From an uncultured Ruminococcus sp. (GTDB lineage: Bacteria; Bacillota; Clostridia; Oscillospirales; Ruminococcaceae), in NCBI GenBank assembly GCA_900752785.1, contig CAADWP010000214.1, positions 1 to 9,754 on the forward strand: a stretch of DNA of 9,754 nucleotides, in the 5' to 3' direction. The position numbers were made by a program, and so were the translations under genes. The notes beneath the pieces are model-generated. The model ran no database searches and was not told the origin of the DNA. It saw only the letters and a list, made by a program, of their open reading frames with translations. Below, piece after piece: positions 1 to 7,122 of this stretch; the first letter of the stretch is position 1; every line of letters begins with the position of its first letter.

Positions 1-102
1 GAACTCGCTGATTATGTTCATTGGTTCAATACTTTTCGTATTCACAGCTCTCTCGGTTATCTCTCTCCCGTTCAGTTTAAAGCTTATCTTCCGGCTAAAT
101 AA
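1..102 (+). CDS. IS3-family transposase (OrfB, DDE integrase domain), C-terminal end only
   Basis: The frame is open from the first base and ends at TAA 100-102, giving 33 residues. It contains HWFNTFRIHSSLGYLSP followed by VQFKAYLPAK. The pattern YxxWFNxxRxHSSLGYLSPxxF is the hallmark C-terminus of the rve/DDE catalytic subunit of IS3-family (IS150/IS3-like) transposases, where it follows the catalytic glutamate. The active-site residues themselves are upstream of the window, so intactness cannot be judged. The stop codon lies 29 bp from the inferred IS end, a normal distance for this family. The family call is firm; the subgroup is not. Confidence 0.85.
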   Translation, partial: ELADYVHWFNTFRIHSSLGYLSPVQFKAYLPAK

Positions 103-131
103 TTTCTGTCCTATTTTGGGTTGACAATTCA
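1..131 (+). mobile_element. Right end of an IS3-family insertion sequence (partial)
   Basis: This holds the 3' end of a transposase frame plus 29 bp that end in GGGTTGACAATTCA. Read on the other strand the end begins TGAATTGTCAACCC, which fits the TG...CA termini usual for IS3-family elements. The boundary at 131 is supported independently: immediately after it a DNA polymerase reading frame begins in mid-protein, as expected if the IS inserted into that gene. The left end, the other inverted repeat and any target duplication lie outside the window, so the exact terminal base is inferred. Confidence 0.7.
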
Positions 132-328
132 ACATCCTCTGTAATTCCATGAAAACACTGCGGTGCTGCTCCATCGTCATGCATATACATGATGAGCTTG
201 TCATAGAAGCCGATCCGAGGATGTCACTTGACGTGTTGTGTGAGCAGATGGGCAGGGTTCCCGACTGGACGCCCGGCTTAAACCTCCGTGCGGACGGCTA
301 TATCTGTGATTTCTACATGAAGGACTGA
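132..328 (+). pseudogene. Phage-type family A DNA polymerase, C-terminal remnant interrupted by the IS
   Basis: An open frame runs from the IS junction to TGA 326-328. It encodes a segment with IVMHIHDELVIEAD, then MGRVPDWTPGLNLRADGY and a terminal CDFYMKD. HDE in the sequence (M/V)H(I/V)HDE is motif C of family A (PolI-like) polymerases and supplies a metal-binding aspartate. The PxWxPGLxLRADGY...FYxKD ending is typical of the DNA polymerases of Firmicutes phages and integrative elements rather than of housekeeping PolA. There is no start codon and the N-terminal part is missing, so this is the 3' piece of a gene split by the insertion at about 131/132. Nothing that would express it is visible. 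The motif identity is strong; its origin from a phage or ICE is inference from the family. Confidence 0.8.
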
Positions 329-334
329 TCTCTT

Positions 335-383
335 GGCGGTTTCGTACACTTTTTAGCGTAAAGGGTATGAAAACCGCCTTTTT
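335..383 (+). terminator. Intrinsic terminator after the polymerase remnant
   Basis: GGCGGTTT (335-342) pairs with AAACCGCC (371-378), and the stem can be extended by the flanking CGTAC/GTATG bases with small irregularities. It is followed at once by TTTTT. It lies 6 bp after the polymerase stop codon, as expected for the end of that transcript. Confidence 0.7.
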
Positions 384-590
384 CCTTTGACGGAGGACGT
401 GAAGGGAGGCCTGCTCTTATGAACATTCAGCAGAAAGGATTTTTTTTACCGTATTGTGCCGGGAATGATAAAATTTTACACTGATGATGACCTACGGACT
501 GGATTCTGTGATGGTGTATTCATCTCTCATGAATAGTATATCTCCTGGTTCTTTCGGGAGACATATGACCCATAACAATTTATATCGTAG
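384..590. other. Non-coding or decayed DNA with a short RBS-preceded ORF and two hairpins
   Basis: A good ribosome binding site (GGGAGG at about 404-409) precedes ATG 419, but that frame (starting MNIQQKGFFLPYCAG) ends after 21 codons at TGA 482-484. Another frame stays open across 420-537 and includes YRIVPGMIKFYTDDDLR. Together they could be a frameshifted fragment broken near the T8 run after 438. I recognise neither peptide. Two hairpins follow: TATTCAT/ATGAATA (517-523 with 529-535) and TCTCCTGG/TCGGGAGA (541-548 with 554-561). It is most likely a leftover of the phage-like element, and no function is claimed. Confidence 0.3.
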
Positions 591-622
591 TAATGGGAAT
601 TTCCTTATCAGAATTCCCGTTA
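591..622. terminator. Hairpin at the 3' end of the DUF421 gene (possible terminator)
   Basis: TAATGGGAATT (591-601) pairs with AATTCCCGTTA (612-622) across a 10-base loop. The hairpin touches the DUF421 stop codon at 623-625. On the plus strand it is followed by TTATTTAG; on the minus strand no clear U-run follows. Either a weak bidirectional terminator or a 3'-end-protecting hairpin would fit. Confidence 0.4.
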
Positions 623-1297
623 TTATTTAGCTGCAAACAAGGAAAGCTTATTGTTATTGTCACACAATCCCAAAAATATTTCTTTTGCATCATGGTACCC
701 CTGCGCCTTTACCTGCTTTTCAAGCCATTGCAAATCAAGACCCATTCTTTTTAAATTTTCATTCATTATACGCCCGTCCATTATAACTTCGGTATTGATA
801 TGATCCGGCTCGGGATTCAATTCAATATCGGCAGGCGTAACGGGACGGTTAGCGCTGTTGGGCAGTATAGTTAATTTTCCGTTATATTCAAAAATCGCTG
901 TCTGAATATCGTTCAAATCAAAATATCCCTGTTCTCTGCACATTGTTAAAAATTCGCTCAAATCGAGCTTTGCTTTTTTCATATTTTTACGATAAAGCTT
1001 TCCGCCGTTCATGAGTATAGTTGGCGAACCATTTACATATTTTCTTATTTTAGGATATTTATTTGTTAAAAGACTAAGAACTACAGCAGTCATTCCATAA
1101 ATTATCATTGCTATCAGCGGCTTCCATGGAGCTTCAAGTTCGGTAGCAAGCTCGGCAGCAATAGAACCGATCGTAATTCCGTTAATATAATCAAAAAAAT
1201 CTAACTGAGCAACCTGCTTATGTCCCATAATTTTGGCTAATAAAAATAACGATACTACGGATAATAATGATGTTGAAATTAATTTAATAAAATCCAT
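623..1297 (-). CDS. DUF421 / YetF-like membrane protein
   Basis: The protein has 224 residues, within the usual size range for DUF421 proteins (YetF/YkjA/YcaP-like). Two or three hydrophobic segments come first: about residues 5-24, a short one near 38-50, and about 60-77. A soluble cytoplasmic part with the family layout follows. The region around LAKIMGHKQVAQLDFFDYI matches the conserved N-terminal block. A segment reading SPTILMNGGKLYRKNMKKA is followed by LDLSEFLTMCREQGYFDLNDIQ and AIFEYNGKLT, which is the characteristic 'PxxLIxNGKIxxxNLKK...LRxxGxxDxxDVxxAxxExNGxLS' pattern. The start at 1297 is chosen because GGAGG (1304-1308) sits 6 bases upstream. The gene appears monocistronic: mobile debris lies downstream and a palindromic element upstream. 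A possible -10 (TATACT, complement of 1323-1328) lies upstream without a good -35. The biochemical function of the family is not established. Confidence 0.88.
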   Translation of the reverse strand: MDFIKLISTSLLSVVSLFLLAKIMGHKQVAQLDFFDYINGITIGSIAAELATELEAPWKPLIAMIIYGMTAVVLSLLTNKYPKIRKYVNGSPTILMNGGKLYRKNMKKAKLDLSEFLTMCREQGYFDLNDIQTAIFEYNGKLTILPNSANRPVTPADIELNPEPDHINTEVIMDGRIMNENLKRMGLDLQWLEKQVKAQGYHDAKEIFLGLCDNNNKLSLFAAK

Positions 1298-1382
1298 ATA
1301 AAACCTCCGGAATTTTTAAATTAGTATACCCTCAAAAAATAAAATATATGCTTTAATATGCAAAAAATAAAGCTGATTTTTA

Positions 1383-1545
1383 AGAACCTGTGTTCATAGG
1401 GAAGATATGCGGATTTTTAAGCATAATTTTGTCAAGGACAAGGAAAAAAAGTGAAAGCATACTATCGTATGGTGAACTTTTTCAACGCAGTCATCGGCAA
1501 AATTTGCTGAAAAGACGTGCGGATTATCCTATGAACACAGGTTCT
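1383..1545. repeat. 163-bp concentric palindromic element (MITE-like or intergenic repeat)
   Basis: The ends are a perfect 18-bp inverted repeat: AGAACCTGTGTTCATAGG (1383-1400) and its complement at 1528-1545. Three further inverted pairs share the same centre near 1464: AATTTTGTC/GGCAAAATT (1425-1433 with 1496-1504, one G:U), AAAAAGT/ACTTTTT (1446-1452 with 1476-1482) and CATAC/GTATG around TATC (1458-1462 with 1467-1471). The whole unit therefore folds as one long, imperfect hairpin in DNA or RNA. TAA occurs at both borders (1381-1383 and 1545-1547), a possible 3-bp target duplication. TAAGCATAATTT is repeated directly at 1418-1429 and 1545-1556, and TGCGGATT occurs at 1409-1416 and 1519-1526. 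No protein gene is credible here. It is best read as a non-autonomous, MITE-like or REP-like mobile repeat. Confidence 0.75.
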
Positions 1546-1585
1546 AAGCATAATTTATGGAATACTTACTTTTATTTGTAAAACA

Positions 1586-1625
1586 AACACCGCACAAAAT
1601 TCGACTGATGTCGTTGTGCGGTGTT
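1586..1625 (-). terminator. Intrinsic terminator downstream of the hybrid kinase gene
   Basis: A perfect 12-bp inverted repeat, AACACCGCACAA (1586-1597) with TTGTGCGGTGTT (1614-1625), contains a smaller CGAC/GTCG helix in its loop. Read on the minus strand the hairpin is followed by TGTTTTAC, a U-rich tail, and it lies about 130 bp after the kinase stop. The 1626-1752 stretch between them is AT-rich. It holds only one short palindrome, TTACTAA-T-TTAGTAA (1680-1694), and no gene. Confidence 0.65.
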
Positions 1626-1752
1626 AATTAAATTTAAATTATCTCTTTAAAATTTCTTATAAGCCGATATAACCTGTATTTACTAATTTAGTAATTACAA
1701 AAAATCAGATACAAATTTTATAGGAAAATATTGATATTAAAGCATACGATCA

Positions 1753-4302
1753 TCAGTTGTCTCTAAGCTCTTTATCGAGCAAATAGAATAACGCATTAAC
1801 GTCCAGAGGCTTTGCAATATGTCCATTCATTCCAACACTTTTAGCTTTATTTATATCCTCTACAAAAGCATCGGCAGTCATAGCGATTATCGGAATATTT
1901 GAATCGCTTCTATTAGTTCCTCGGATAATTTTAGTTGCTTCATAACCATTCATTATCGGCATACGAATATCCATAAGAATAAGCTTATAATATCCCTCCT
2001 CTGAATTTTTAAACATCTCCGTACAGATTTGCCCGTTTTCAGCCCATTCGACTTCAAAGCCGGCGTCTGAAAGAATTGTAACAGCAATCTCGCTGTTAAG
2101 CTCATTATCCTCGGCAAGAAGTATCCTTTGTCCTTTGAAATCAACAGTACTTTTTTCTGTTTCTTTCTGAATTATCTCATTATTGACATAACGATTAATT
2201 TCATGGAAAAGCGTAGATTTAAACAGAGGCTTTGAAATAAATCCATTAATTCCTGCCTGTTTTGCCTTATCTTCAATGTCTCCCCAATCATAGGCTGATA
2301 TAAGAATTATCGGAATATCTTTTTTGGTATATTCACGAATCTTTCTGGTCGTTTCAATACCATCCATATCATTCATTTGCCAGTCCATAAGGATAACGTC
2401 ATAGCTTGACGGATCCTTAATTACTTTCTCAACAGCTTCCTTTCCATTTGTAACATAATCGGAAACCGAACCAATTTCATTCAGTGAGTTAACAGCGCTG
2501 CTGCACAGATCGTCGTCATCATCTACAACAAGAACCTTGATTCCGTTTAAGTTCATATCGTCAGATTCAAGCAAACCTCTTTCAAAATCAAGAGTTACAT
2601 GAAATTCACTGCCCTTTTTAGGCTCGCTTTTGACCTCGATAGTTCCGTTCATAACATCGACAATATGTTTGGTTATCGTCAGACCAAGCCCTGTTCCTTC
2701 TTCCTTTTGAACTCTGCCCTTGTCTTCACGGACAAAGCTGTCAAAAACGACCTTTAAAAATTCATCTGTCATTCCTATTCCGTTATCTGTAACATAGAAA
2801 TGTGTTCTTACATATTTAGCGCCTTTTGGTGAATCCTCCTGAGACAGCGTAATTGAAACAGTTCCGCCTTCCTGAGTATATTTAATAGCGTTTGAGACAA
2901 GGTTTATCAAAACCTGATTAAGTCTCAGACTATCACAGAACACGTTTTCGGAAAGAATATTTTGAATATAAATATCAAAATTCTGTTTTTTGTTTTTTAT
3001 GTTTGGACGAGCAATGGCAACAATATTCTCCATTGTTTCACGAAGCGAGATCTGAGCATAGGAAAGAGTCATCTTTCCGCTTTCAATTTTAGACATATCC
3101 AAAACATCATTGATAAGAGACAGAAGATGTCTGCTGGATTTGGCTATTTTATTGAGGCAATCCTCCGTTTTTATCGGATCATTGATATTGGAAATGGCTA
3201 TGTCGGTCATTCCAACGATCACGTTCATTGGTGTTCGTATATCATGACTCATATTAGATAAGAATTCGCTCTTTGACTTATTTGCAAGAATTGCCTGCTG
3301 TTTAAGCTCCTGTTGTTTTTTAAGCTGTTTATACGATATAACTGCATATAAAACAAATACAACGGTAAACGCAATACAGAAAACCCCAAGTCCGGAGTTA
3401 AATAAATTGTCTCTTTCTATATTATTTTCTTCAAAAATACTTTTTATTTCCTCATATCGTATAAAAGTTATAACATACCAATCAGAATAAGAAAATTGCC
3501 GAGCATAAAGCATCTTCAGTTCTCCGTCTATTAGAAATGTAGAACTGTAATCCTCTCCATTTAACATAGCTTCTTTAAGCTCTTCAATATATTCCTTCGG
3601 ATTATTCCCGTCGTATTCTTTATACAACGCCGTAACTCTGTCAAAATATGTATTCCTTTCGGCATTTTCATTACGAACGACAAAATTTCCGTCGGCTTTT
3701 CTTATAATGAAAGAATAAACCATATCCTCTCCATAGGAAAGATTTAAAATTGAATTAAGCGTTTGCGGAGAAATTCCACATAAAAGAGCCGAATAATTCT
3801 CTTCGTCCAGTTCAAAATTACGGAAAAGAATCATTTCAATTATTTTTTCATTCTCACTGTTAACAGTTAAAATTACCTTATTCTCTCCCTCGTCACAAGC
3901 TTTTCGAAACGCATTCATGTCAAGCGGACGAAATGTTTCGTCACCGCGAATAACTTCTCTTTCCCCATTTTCTTTAAGGAGGCCCATATATATCGCTCCG
4001 GATGTAATCTCCTGTTTAAGAAGTTCTTTTTTATCCCTGTTTGGATTGTCAAGCTTTGTAACATTATTAACAGCCTGATTCATGGAATTAAATTTACTGT
4101 TGAAATAAGTTTTTGAATGATTGACAATTTCAGTGCTTATTCCGGAGAGATATGTCATACCAATTGATTCGACAGTTTCCTTATTCAACTTTTCTACTCG
4201 TTTATTCAAAACAGTAAAAACTCCGCTGATGAAAAGTATTAAAAAGCCAAAAATTAATGTCATAATAATCAGTTTCTTTAATGCTGATAACTTGTTTTTC
4301 AT
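1753..4302 (-). CDS. Orphan hybrid sensor histidine kinase with two receiver domains
   Basis: The protein has 849 residues from the chosen ATG. TM1 is about residues 10-32; the extracytoplasmic sensor region is about 33-300 and looks like a dCache-type double sensor (it ends in a SDWYVITFIRYEEI segment typical of that fold); TM2 is about 303-324. HisKA carries the phospho-acceptor in FLSNMSHDIRTP (His353). The HATPase domain shows the N box NLVSNAIKYT, G1 DNGIGM and G2 GTGLGL. REC1 starts at IKVLVVDDDDD, with phospho-acceptor D640 in VILMDWQM and lysine in ISKP. REC2 starts at RILLAEDNELN, with D778 in LILMDIRMP and lysine in IAKP. All catalytic residues look intact. There is no HPt domain and no adjacent regulator, so a phosphorelay partner must be encoded elsewhere. 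A longer frame from a TTG at 4350 exists, but ATG 4302 has the G-rich site GGGGG (4310-4314) 7 bases upstream. The ligand and output are unknown. Confidence 0.92.
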   Translation of the reverse strand: MKNKLSALKKLIIMTLIFGFLILFISGVFTVLNKRVEKLNKETVESIGMTYLSGISTEIVNHSKTYFNSKFNSMNQAVNNVTKLDNPNRDKKELLKQEITSGAIYMGLLKENGEREVIRGDETFRPLDMNAFRKACDEGENKVILTVNSENEKIIEMILFRNFELDEENYSALLCGISPQTLNSILNLSYGEDMVYSFIIRKADGNFVVRNENAERNTYFDRVTALYKEYDGNNPKEYIEELKEAMLNGEDYSSTFLIDGELKMLYARQFSYSDWYVITFIRYEEIKSIFEENNIERDNLFNSGLGVFCIAFTVVFVLYAVISYKQLKKQQELKQQAILANKSKSEFLSNMSHDIRTPMNVIVGMTDIAISNINDPIKTEDCLNKIAKSSRHLLSLINDVLDMSKIESGKMTLSYAQISLRETMENIVAIARPNIKNKKQNFDIYIQNILSENVFCDSLRLNQVLINLVSNAIKYTQEGGTVSITLSQEDSPKGAKYVRTHFYVTDNGIGMTDEFLKVVFDSFVREDKGRVQKEEGTGLGLTITKHIVDVMNGTIEVKSEPKKGSEFHVTLDFERGLLESDDMNLNGIKVLVVDDDDDLCSSAVNSLNEIGSVSDYVTNGKEAVEKVIKDPSSYDVILMDWQMNDMDGIETTRKIREYTKKDIPIILISAYDWGDIEDKAKQAGINGFISKPLFKSTLFHEINRYVNNEIIQKETEKSTVDFKGQRILLAEDNELNSEIAVTILSDAGFEVEWAENGQICTEMFKNSEEGYYKLILMDIRMPIMNGYEATKIIRGTNRSDSNIPIIAMTADAFVEDINKAKSVGMNGHIAKPLDVNALFYLLDKELRDN

Positions 4303-4482
4303 TATAACGCCCCCACTAAATAAAAAATTTATTTTATGACTGCTCCGCAAATATACGGAACGATAATGTTATATAACAGAAAATATTACCGGCACATAAT
4401 ATAACATACAAAACCATAATGTGTTCCCTATGAATGCCGCCTTATACTAAAATTATACTTATATAAACACTTTATAGGTCGC
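4303..4482 (-). other. Long 5' leader of the kinase mRNA
   Basis: If transcription starts about 7 bases after the -10 at 4489-4494, the kinase message has an untranslated leader of about 180 nt. It contains a perfect 12-bp palindrome, TGTTATATAACA (4367-4378), and a hairpin TCCG/CGGA (4353-4356 with 4343-4346 region, TCCGCAAATATACGGA). I see no fold I recognise as a known riboswitch and no U-run attenuator before the start codon. The palindrome could equally be an operator. The ORF-free DNA of 4303-4620 consists of this leader, the promoter, the terminator of the next gene and its short 3' tail. Confidence 0.35.
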
Positions 4483-4488
4483 TTATAC

Positions 4489-4517
4489 ATTATACTCTAT
4501 TTTTATGTTTTTTTCAA
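4489..4517 (-). promoter_or_regulatory. Sigma-A promoter of the hybrid kinase
   Basis: On the minus strand there is TTGAAA (complement of 4512-4517), a 17-bp spacer, then a perfect TATAAT (complement of 4489-4494). It sits between the terminator of the lipoprotein gene and the kinase gene, so the kinase is an independent transcription unit. Confidence 0.75.
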
Positions 4518-4527
4518 TAGTTTTTAT

Positions 4528-4554
4528 AAAAAAACCGCCTATTTTTAGGCGGTT
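4528..4554 (-). terminator. Intrinsic terminator of the peptidase-lipoprotein operon
   Basis: AACCGCCTA (4533-4541) pairs with TAGGCGGTT (4546-4554) around a 4-base loop, giving 9 perfect base pairs with a GC-rich core. On the minus strand the stem is followed by a run of seven or more T (complement of 4528-4534). It lies 66 bp past the lipoprotein stop codon. An A-run on the other side also gives a T-run for plus-strand transcripts, so it could act in both directions. Confidence 0.85.
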
Positions 4555-4620
4555 AAAAAATTATTTAATTACAAATTCGTATAGTTCGCCGACGGATATA
4601 CTTGTGGTATACATCAAGCA

Positions 4621-6117
4621 TCATTTGTTGAGAGAAATCATATATGAGTAATCCTCGTTCTTTATATCATCATCCCAGATACTGTCTTGATATTTTACAG
4701 AGCAAGTTAATACAAACTTATTATCTTCCCGAATATCCCAGTTATATCCGGTAATGATCTTATTATCGGGAAGATCGGCGGGCAGAGCATCTGGCAAAAA
4801 ATCAACTTCGATTATTTTGTCTGTTTTTGAATCGTAAAACGACGGCTTGCCGACATAGCTTCCTCTCCAGAAAACAAAACGTCCGTCAGACTTTATATCA
4901 GTAATATTTCCGCTTGCACTTTCACCCGAAATATCGCCTATAATAATCGGTTCAGCCTTATTATTTCTAATTATCTTTACGCCGTCACAAAGCCAAAAGG
5001 TTTGGGCTAATTCAGCATTCATACCCTTATTTTTTTCTACACAGGGAAGCGTATTGTCAAATGAAGACATAAAAGCACATGACAACTCATCGTTCATTAT
5101 CAAAAGCTCTTTGGCAGCAGTCAATCTTGCAGGGAAAGAATATTCTTTACGGAAAAAGGTTTCTTCTTCATTACAAAATACCGCGTGTTCACGGTCTGAA
5201 GACAGATTATCCCACGCAAGCTTTCCTTTGTATAAAGTCGGTTCACGAGCGTCGTCATGAACAGTTTCAAGCGTTTTGTTCTTTATATCATAGCAATATA
5301 TAATATAATGAGAAACGCCATCCTCTTGTATACCGATCATATCGTCATAATAAATTTTGTCATCGATCAATACCGGGGTATTGTAATGCCATCCGTAATA
5401 AGAAGCCCCGCTTTCATTAAGAATAGCCTTGTAGTATACTATATCTTCGCCCGTTTCAAGATCATACAAATGCCATGATGGATTGATCCAATTGTAACTA
5501 CTCGCTTCCTCCCATATCATGTATTTTCCTTTACAAAGAAGTACTGACATCGCTTTATCGCTTTCAAAAAGGGTTGTTAGTTTACCGCTTTCAACATCAT
5601 AACACTGAATTTCAGTGTGACATTCTACAACGTCTTTTTCCGTATTAAACCCCTCAGTATAATTTTCTGAATACCATTTTCCATCATTGTAAATCTTAGG
5701 ACTAAATCCATCTGGAAAATTTGGACTATCATTAAATAATTCATATTTCACATTCGGAAAAGCTTCAGATAAAGAAATCATAGGCTTAAACAGTAAGGCA
5801 TTATCTGTTTTTTGTAATACATCTTCTTTTCTATAGTCATTTTCACTTAAAATCAAAATATTTGTTTCGTCTATAGGGTGAATTTTTGTCGGAACCGTCG
5901 GTTTTTTTAAATTTTTAACTGTCGTGATTTCGGTAGATTCCTTTCCCGTTGTGTCAGTTGTATTTGCCATTTCAGTACTTACAGCGCTTTCCGATGTTAC
6001 CTTTGAAGCATCTTCGTGGACGGTTGACGAAGAACCTTTAGACGAACATCCGGAAAGCAGAACTAATGCTAATGACGCCGCTATTTTTGCAGTTTTTTTA
6101 TGTTGTTTTATTACCAT
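4621..6117 (-). CDS. Surface lipoprotein with a probable beta-propeller (TolB-like) domain
   Basis: The protein has 498 residues. The N-terminus MVIKQHKKTAKIAAS, then LALVLLSGCSS, is a lipoprotein signal peptide with lipobox L-S-G-C (lipidated Cys24). A Ser/Thr-rich linker (about 25-70) follows, then a region rich in beta-strand segments. Recurring modules such as IQCYDVESGKLTTLF, WHLYDLETGEDIVYY, IYCYDIKNKTLETV and SFYDSKTDKIIEV resemble blades of a TolB/WD40-like propeller. I know no enzyme motif for it. The start is ATG 6117, preceded by AAGGA (6123-6127); a longer in-frame ORF reaches 6195 but would lie inside the peptidase gene and lose the signal peptide. The start overlaps the peptidase stop in ATGGTAA (6111-6117), so translation is probably coupled. 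It would act on the outer face of the membrane, perhaps binding the neighbouring peptidase or its substrate; that link is inference from context only. Confidence 0.75.
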   Translation of the reverse strand: MVIKQHKKTAKIAASLALVLLSGCSSKGSSSTVHEDASKVTSESAVSTEMANTTDTTGKESTEITTVKNLKKPTVPTKIHPIDETNILILSENDYRKEDVLQKTDNALLFKPMISLSEAFPNVKYELFNDSPNFPDGFSPKIYNDGKWYSENYTEGFNTEKDVVECHTEIQCYDVESGKLTTLFESDKAMSVLLCKGKYMIWEEASSYNWINPSWHLYDLETGEDIVYYKAILNESGASYYGWHYNTPVLIDDKIYYDDMIGIQEDGVSHYIIYCYDIKNKTLETVHDDAREPTLYKGKLAWDNLSSDREHAVFCNEEETFFRKEYSFPARLTAAKELLIMNDELSCAFMSSFDNTLPCVEKNKGMNAELAQTFWLCDGVKIIRNNKAEPIIIGDISGESASGNITDIKSDGRFVFWRGSYVGKPSFYDSKTDKIIEVDFLPDALPADLPDNKIITGYNWDIREDNKFVLTCSVKYQDSIWDDDIKNEDYSYMISLNK

Positions 6118-6998
6118 ACTATTCCTTTCCAGCCTATAAAAGCCTGCAACGTTTCTGCTGATACAATGTATCTGGCTGTAATATTGTTTGACCAACTTAC
6201 TTTGGAGGATTTTGCAGGATCAAGTATATACATGTAAGCTCCATTACTATAATATCCGTCAATAACCAGCCAATGTCCAATAACGCTATTAGGATAATTT
6301 GGCATATGCGAACTTCCGCTTGCTTGTGATGTACCGCATACTGCAACGCAATGTCCGCTACTTACTGCCGACATAACATAAGCTTTACACTGATCTACCG
6401 TAAGACCTTTTCCGGCGTTTGCACCAAACGGAGAAGGAATATAGTAAACAGATTGCAGACTGTTTAATGTTTTTGCCATAAGGCAATCATTAGTATCGGT
6501 ATGATTGCTTATAAACCAAGGTGTTTCGCCATACGCATCTGTACATAGGTAATTTGAACCTGCTAAAAATGACTGTGTTTTATTGATACCATGTATATGA
6601 AGCATCATTTTAGCAGTCGCAGGTCCGCAATAGTAATACTCATCCTGTGGATAATGTATAGAATTAGATAAAAAATAATATGAAGGCGGTGGAACTGAAT
6701 ATGCTGAAGCTACCTCTGTATTATCTTCATTTAAGGCAATATTCTCTCCCAAAAAAATTTTTTCCAATCGATTCATTTCCTCTTTGTACTGAGATGCCGA
6801 TTCATTGTTTCCGGAAACGACCGCCTCATACATCAGTTCGGCAAGCCGCTGTTTTTCCAAGATATATTCCTCTTCCGAGTTAACAGCGGAATTTTTTTGA
6901 TCGCTATTGTAACTATCGGCAAATGAGAGAGTCGAATTAGTGTTGAACATCATGCACAGTCAAATAACTGCAGATGTAAACCTGATTGCTTTTTTCAT
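6111..6998 (-). pseudogene. Secreted C39-like cysteine peptidase with an in-frame TGA in its signal peptide
   Basis: From ATG 6998, with AGGAGG (7007-7012) 8 bases upstream, the frame reads MKKAIRFTSAVI, then TGA (6960-6962), then LCMMFNTNSTLSFADS and continues open to TAA 6111-6113. The two halves together make a normal signal peptide (KK n-region, hydrophobic core, cleavage near SFA|DS) on a protein of 295 codons. The body has a charged helical segment (about residues 40-85, full-length numbering), then a Peptidase_C39_2-type domain: Cys124 in YYYCGPATAKMM, His242 in GHWLVIDGYY and Asp260 in MYILDPAK form the expected Cys-His-Asp triad. The remaining open frame can start at ATG 6953 or 6950, but no ribosome binding site precedes these and the n-region would be lost. 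The simplest reading is a recent nonsense mutation (or a base error) in a gene that is otherwise intact. The downstream lipoprotein gene overlaps it. Confidence 0.75.
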
Positions 6999-7006
6999 TT
7001 TCAAAA

Positions 7007-7012
7007 CCTCCT
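7007..7012 (-). promoter_or_regulatory. Ribosome binding site of the peptidase gene
   Basis: AGGAGG on the minus strand, 8 bases before ATG 6998. It decides that the original start is upstream of the in-frame TGA, because nothing comparable precedes the ATG pair at 6950-6953. Confidence 0.8.
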
Positions 7013-7043
7013 AATTTTTATATTTTTGTTAATTGCTGTCACA

Positions 7044-7072
7044 AGTATAGCATATTAAAAACAAAAAGTAAA
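7044..7072 (-). promoter_or_regulatory. Promoter of the peptidase-lipoprotein unit
   Basis: TTTACT (complement of 7067-7072), a 17-bp spacer and TATACT (complement of 7044-7049) on the minus strand. Five of six -10 bases and four of six -35 bases match the sigma-A consensus. It would give a leader of about 40 nt carrying the AGGAGG site. Confidence 0.6.
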
Positions 7073-7122
7073 CACAAACGTTCTAACTGTAATGGAATTG
7101 TAAACAAAAGTTTTTGGTCTCA

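Noticed and set aside
1390..1581. A 63-codon plus-strand ORF starting with GTG.
   Set aside because: It lies almost wholly within the palindromic element and has no ribosome binding site or recognisable protein features.
4303..4350. A longer kinase start at TTG 4350.
   Set aside because: It lacks an upstream ribosome site, adds a non-signal-like stretch before the first membrane segment, and ATG 4302 with a G-rich site is better placed.
6960..6962. Selenocysteine or reassigned TGA in the peptidase signal peptide.
   Set aside because: A signal peptide core is an implausible place for selenocysteine, I see no SECIS-like hairpin just after it, and the kinase gene ends in TGA.
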